A stretch of DNA of 64,000 nt from positions 1 to 64,000 of the forward strand of contig JAJFVK010000005.1 of the NCBI GenBank assembly GCA_021371795.1, written 5' to 3'. The notes under the pieces are model-generated. The model ran no database searches, had not been told where the DNA came from, and was given only the letters and a program-made list of their open reading frames with translations. The position numbers were made by a program, and so were the translations under genes. Numbering within the stretch: position 1 is the stretch's first letter; each line of letters starts with the position of its first letter. Below, piece after piece: positions 60,610 to 64,000 of this stretch. The stretch is from Planctomycetaceae bacterium. Its GTDB lineage: Bacteria; Planctomycetota; Phycisphaerae; Sedimentisphaerales; UBA12454.

Positions 60610-62112
60610 TTAGCTTTTCGTTACACCAAGCCTTGTCAACTCGCTATCAATCTTTTTATCAATATTCTTAAGACATGCAATGCATAACATCGTTTTCGCT
60701 CGACTAAAAGCAACATACCCTAATCGGCACATATCCGTTTTTTCCGAGTATCTCGTTTCCTTCTCGGTTATTAACCATCTTGTCAATTGTCCTTTGTCTT
60801 CTGCGACGACTAAAACGGCATCTGCCTCAAGCCCCTTAGCCTTATGTATGGATGAATGCATATGATATTCACTAATATTATCATCCACGAACTCTTTGCC
60901 ATTTAGTTTTCGTAATTTGTCTTCAACATTATTGATTGAGTATTCTTTATTAGCTTCTAATTCAAGGTTATTTTCAATAAAAGTACAAATATCTTCCGCT
61001 GTTTTAATCTTACCTTTCCTAATAGCAATCACCAATAGTAACCCTTTTTTTCGTAGTGCTATTCGATCAAGCTTATATTTTTCACAGATTTGTTTGCTAT
61101 TTTTGCCAACTATGGCTGAAATAATTTTAATTGCTTCATCTATTAGTCCTAGCCCCTTCGTTGCATCATTCGATACTGGTATTAATTCCCATTTTTCTGC
61201 CACATCTTCAAACGTCTTGTTCACATAGCTAAGATAAAATTTCTCTACAGGTTTGCCATTTTTCTTTAAAATACTGGTTATGCTGCGATATGATTTAATA
61301 ATACTATCCAAATCAGTTTCAGGTATGAAATATACCCCGCCACATACATCACTTCCGCGTTCCGATCTTTGATCGACATCGCAATGAAACTGTTTTATAA
61401 ACCTAACAATTTCATCGCATGACCGGTGATTTTTAGTATTTGTTTCAACTTTTGCAATTTTCTTAAACTTGTTGATTGCGATATTCTCATAACTCTTTAT
61501 TGTATCTGTGAACCTGAAAATGTACTGTTCAGGATCTCCGACGGCATATATAACCGTTTTATCTTCTTTACTAATATATTCAATAATCTTAGACTGAGAG
61601 CTATTCGCATCCTGAAATTCATCAATAAACAGATACTGCAAACGATTGCATACTACAGTTCTTACGAGTTCATTTTCTTCAAGTATTTTTCCGCTCATAG
61701 TGAGAATCTGTTCATAACCATATCGCCCGTTTTCCAAGTTCCTTTTCTTCCGCAAGTTAATTGCTATTTTCCAACTACCAGCGTCCATTTCCTTAGGTTT
61801 GGTCCCATAGTCAATATCCATAAAGACTAGTTCTTTGGGCAACATCCCTGCAAGATGCCCAAAAGGTTTGAAAATGAATCGATAACAAAAACTATGGTTA
61901 GTACCAATAAACACATTCGGTGGAATGCATATCCTCTTTGCAAGCCTCTCTTTAATATTAGATGTTGCTGCGTTTGTATACGTTATTGCAGCAAGGATAC
62001 GATGAGGTTGCAAATGTGGTATCGCATCCATTATTCGATCAACCATATCATACGTCTTACCAGCCCCAGGCCCTGCAATTACCAGAACAGGTTTATTTTT
62101 AGTCTTTCCCAT
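60610..62112 (-). CDS. gajB: Gabija protein GajB, UvrD-like helicase
   Basis: A 500-aa superfamily 1 helicase, the second Gabija component. Motif I VIAGPGAGKTYDM (residues 11-23), motif II FIDEFQDAN near residue 163, VGDPEQYIFRF near 195, and the late SSIHKAKGLEADAVLVV and YVAFSRAKTML motifs; all Walker and SF1 residues are intact. Length fits known GajB (about 490 aa). In known systems GajB works with GajA to cut phage DNA when nucleotides fall. Its ATG overlaps the gajA stop by 14 bases (62099-62112), so the two are translationally coupled. Confidence 0.88.
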   Translation of the reverse strand: MGKTKNKPVLVIAGPGAGKTYDMVDRIMDAIPHLQPHRILAAITYTNAATSNIKERLAKRICIPPNVFIGTNHSFCYRFIFKPFGHLAGMLPKELVFMDIDYGTKPKEMDAGSWKIAINLRKKRNLENGRYGYEQILTMSGKILEENELVRTVVCNRLQYLFIDEFQDANSSQSKIIEYISKEDKTVIYAVGDPEQYIFRFTDTIKSYENIAINKFKKIAKVETNTKNHRSCDEIVRFIKQFHCDVDQRSERGSDVCGGVYFIPETDLDSIIKSYRSITSILKKNGKPVEKFYLSYVNKTFEDVAEKWELIPVSNDATKGLGLIDEAIKIISAIVGKNSKQICEKYKLDRIALRKKGLLLVIAIRKGKIKTAEDICTFIENNLELEANKEYSINNVEDKLRKLNGKEFVDDNISEYHMHSSIHKAKGLEADAVLVVAEDKGQLTRWLITEKETRYSEKTDMCRLGYVAFSRAKTMLCIACLKNIDKKIDSELTRLGVTKS

Positions 62113-63946
62113 TCTTGTCCATTAAAAAAGTAAACCCGTCTGTAATATACTTAGGAATTGTAAGTTTATCTTCTTTTTCAAGCCTCCTTTTTAAGTTCAA
62201 TGCGAATTCAGATTTATAATCTTCTATCTCACCGAAGAAATCCTCAACATCAATTTCCTTATCTTTGCACTTTTCCTCAAAGGTCACTCCATTTTTCGGT
62301 TTTGTATCCTTCAATGCCCGAAGCAATGTTTTTTTTCCTTCCCCATTTTTATTCGCCTCAATCAAATCTTTTTCAAAAGTACTCGTATTAGAAACTTCGA
62401 CTTTAATTAGTATTTTATCTTCGAAATTACTTTTCAAATCTGCAGCTCTATTCTCGACTTTTTTCTTTCCCTCATCACTATCTGTAAGTACTAAGCACTT
62501 GATAAAATATCCATTTTTTATTATTTTTAGAAAATGACAGAAAGCTACCCCTTGTACGTTAATAACTTCGTATCCACCTTGTTCCAAAGTTTTTTGGGAA
62601 TGCACCTTAAAAAATACCGGTAGAAGAATTTTTTCACTGATACCCTCCACAAGGATGACCCTTCGTGCGAAAAACAGCCTCGATTGTGTAGCATCGATAA
62701 ACTTGCTCAAATATCGAATACTTTTTTTATCCTCCTTTACGTCAAGCCCCTCCAGCACATAATGTCCTCTTATTCTTCCGTCAATTCTATCGTTATAAAG
62801 AATAACTGTGTTTTTTAGACATAATTTTGCGGCGATATGTGTTGAGTGCGATGTGAGCAGTAATTGCATACAACCCGAATCTTTCTTTTGAATGCTCCCA
62901 ATATTTTCCGCCAAGTGATCCTGCAATTGTGGATGCAAATGTGCCTCTGGCTCTTCAATCCCAATACAGCGAAAGTATGGTTCACTTCCTTGTTTATCTC
63001 TGTTTGAAAGATGCGAAAGAATTAGCGCAATATATAAAAGATTATTTCGTCCAAGACCGTTGCGTGAAACATCGATTGGATTTGCTCCATAAATTAAACT
63101 TATCTTTTTTAGAATTTCGCTTGTTTCTGGTGAGGAGAATTGAAAATCAATACTGTTGCCATTGCCATCGGCATCAAGAGATACTTGGGAAAGTAATGTT
63201 CCAATACGTGTTTTAATATCTTTAAGGGTCGCATTTTCTTTGACAATACCACTTAAAGTGTTTAATCCCTCTTTGATATTTTCGTATCCTGCATTCTCGC
63301 CTTGTGCAAGTACTCGATACAACAAACGTGCCCCACCACCGGCAACTAATTCTTGTTCAGCATTCCGCAAAGCATCCAGATATTCAATCTTCAACATTCG
63401 AAGCAAATATTGCTGGCATTCATTGGTACTGTCATTGCCTCCAAATATTGAATATCTATATTCCTCTATTGGAAAATCGATCTTTAAATAATCGTTTTTG
63501 TTTTCTCCTAATTTCTCTCTTTGTTTTTCAATCCAAACGACTTTATCGAACGAGTCTTTTGGTGCGAAAAAATATGTTATCTTGGCCTTTTCTAACTCAT
63601 GATCTATAAACCAATCTGCTACTATGGCTTTTTGATCATCATCCATCTTACTCAAAGTTATATCAATCCTTACTTCGGGAAATACAATACTTTCTAATGT
63701 TATAGCTCTATTGGCAACTTCTTTCTTAAAAACCATGACGGAAGAATAATTAATATCATCTATTTCAAGCATTCTTTGCCTGAATACCGAGAGGTCTTGA
63801 CTAAGAATCAAGCCAATTGCTTTTAGCAAGTTACTTTTGCCAATATTGTTTTCACCCAAAATCAATGTGAAAGGCTTCAACTTCATCACAAAGGCAGGGG
63901 TACCGAAATTACGAAAGTTTTTTATTGAGATTTCTTTGATATACAC
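62099..63946 (-). CDS. gajA: Gabija protein GajA, OLD-family ATPase-TOPRIM nuclease
   Basis: A 615-aa anti-phage endonuclease. The N-terminal ABC-type ATPase has ISIKNFRNFGTPA, Walker A LGENNIGKSNLLKAI (near residue 31), SRNGLGRNNLLYIALIL (signature region) and Walker B GIEEPEAHLHPQLQDH near 345. The C-terminal TOPRIM domain has ARRVILVEGISEKILLPVFF (catalytic Glu near 435) and LVLTDSDEGKKK (DxD near 487). Length is close to known GajA (about 580). It starts at GTG 63946 with AAAGGA 8 bases before it. Promoter not resolved; it would lie in the last 50 bases of the window or beyond it. Confidence 0.88.
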   Translation of the reverse strand: MYIKEISIKNFRNFGTPAFVMKLKPFTLILGENNIGKSNLLKAIGLILSQDLSVFRQRMLEIDDINYSSVMVFKKEVANRAITLESIVFPEVRIDITLSKMDDDQKAIVADWFIDHELEKAKITYFFAPKDSFDKVVWIEKQREKLGENKNDYLKIDFPIEEYRYSIFGGNDSTNECQQYLLRMLKIEYLDALRNAEQELVAGGGARLLYRVLAQGENAGYENIKEGLNTLSGIVKENATLKDIKTRIGTLLSQVSLDADGNGNSIDFQFSSPETSEILKKISLIYGANPIDVSRNGLGRNNLLYIALILSHLSNRDKQGSEPYFRCIGIEEPEAHLHPQLQDHLAENIGSIQKKDSGCMQLLLTSHSTHIAAKLCLKNTVILYNDRIDGRIRGHYVLEGLDVKEDKKSIRYLSKFIDATQSRLFFARRVILVEGISEKILLPVFFKVHSQKTLEQGGYEVINVQGVAFCHFLKIIKNGYFIKCLVLTDSDEGKKKVENRAADLKSNFEDKILIKVEVSNTSTFEKDLIEANKNGEGKKTLLRALKDTKPKNGVTFEEKCKDKEIDVEDFFGEIEDYKSEFALNLKRRLEKEDKLTIPKYITDGFTFLMDKNGKD

Positions 63947-64000
63947 GAAATTTGTCCTTTAAATCAGATGTTTGATTTTCCTATCCCTCGAATATTATTC

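Overview
The window looks like a chromosomal stretch of a Gram-negative-type, probably anaerobic, polysaccharide-degrading bacterium of the Planctomycetota (Phycisphaerae-like). This is an inference from several traits seen together: lipoprotein and Sec signal peptides, three exported proteins with C-terminal dockerin-like repeats, a PEP-CTERM protein, an orphan type II prepilin-like protein, a ThiD2-ThiE fusion, acetate kinase, a MetF/corrinoid-type C1 protein and many LacI-controlled glycoside hydrolases. There is no rRNA or other marker gene to confirm it.

Layout. 1-1.8 kb is a mobile-element scar: a REP-associated tyrosine transposase between 24-bp inverted repeats, an RHS-repeat remnant, and the 3' half of a tRNA-Arg gene that may be an old attachment site. 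1.8-13 kb holds housekeeping genes (Maf, AMMECR1, YqaA/DedA, tRNA-Lys, Ogt, RidA, AckA, ThiD2-ThiE), with two good copies of a ~92-bp intergenic repeat and a possible sigma-54 promoter. 12.9-13.4 kb is AT-rich, non-coding and contains DnaA-box-like sites. 13.4-21 kb contains a MetF/zinc-domain/methyltransferase fusion, a UDP-sugar pyrophosphorylase, an RNase HI-PurN fusion, a zinc-ribbon coiled-coil protein and a TrhP-like U32 protein. 21.9-23.4 kb is a small operon (membrane protein, winged-helix regulator, exported GyrI-like protein) behind a promoter overlapped by a palindrome. 23.5-32.5 kb is a tandem block of three large sensor histidine kinases with related catalytic halves and different sensor domains; no response regulator is present. 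hisA follows.

33.4-38.5 kb is AT-rich and looks imported: a type IIG (Eco57I-like) restriction-modification enzyme, a 36-codon remnant resembling the start of HsdS, a solitary CRISPR-repeat-like hairpin, a three-segment switchable hairpin, a candidate three-way-junction RNA and a nested inverted-repeat element. guaB-guaA, a PAP2 phosphatase, a PmtA-like methyltransferase and a NodC/HasA-type glycosyltransferase follow.

45-60 kb is a carbohydrate-use locus: GH30 and GH5 in one operon, a divergent exported GH30 with dockerin, a CUT1-type ABC importer without its ATPase, a PEP-CTERM protein, a prepilin-like protein, a LamG/dockerin protein and two LacI regulators. The same palindrome, CAACCGGTTG or a close variant, lies at or near the expected transcription start of three transcription units, which suggests one LacI regulon. 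Three of the exported proteins share an N-terminal module. The window ends with an XRE-type antitoxin-like regulator behind a near-consensus promoter, and a Gabija anti-phage pair (GajA nuclease, GajB helicase) on the minus strand.

All calls come from reading the sequence and recalling family motifs; no database search was run.
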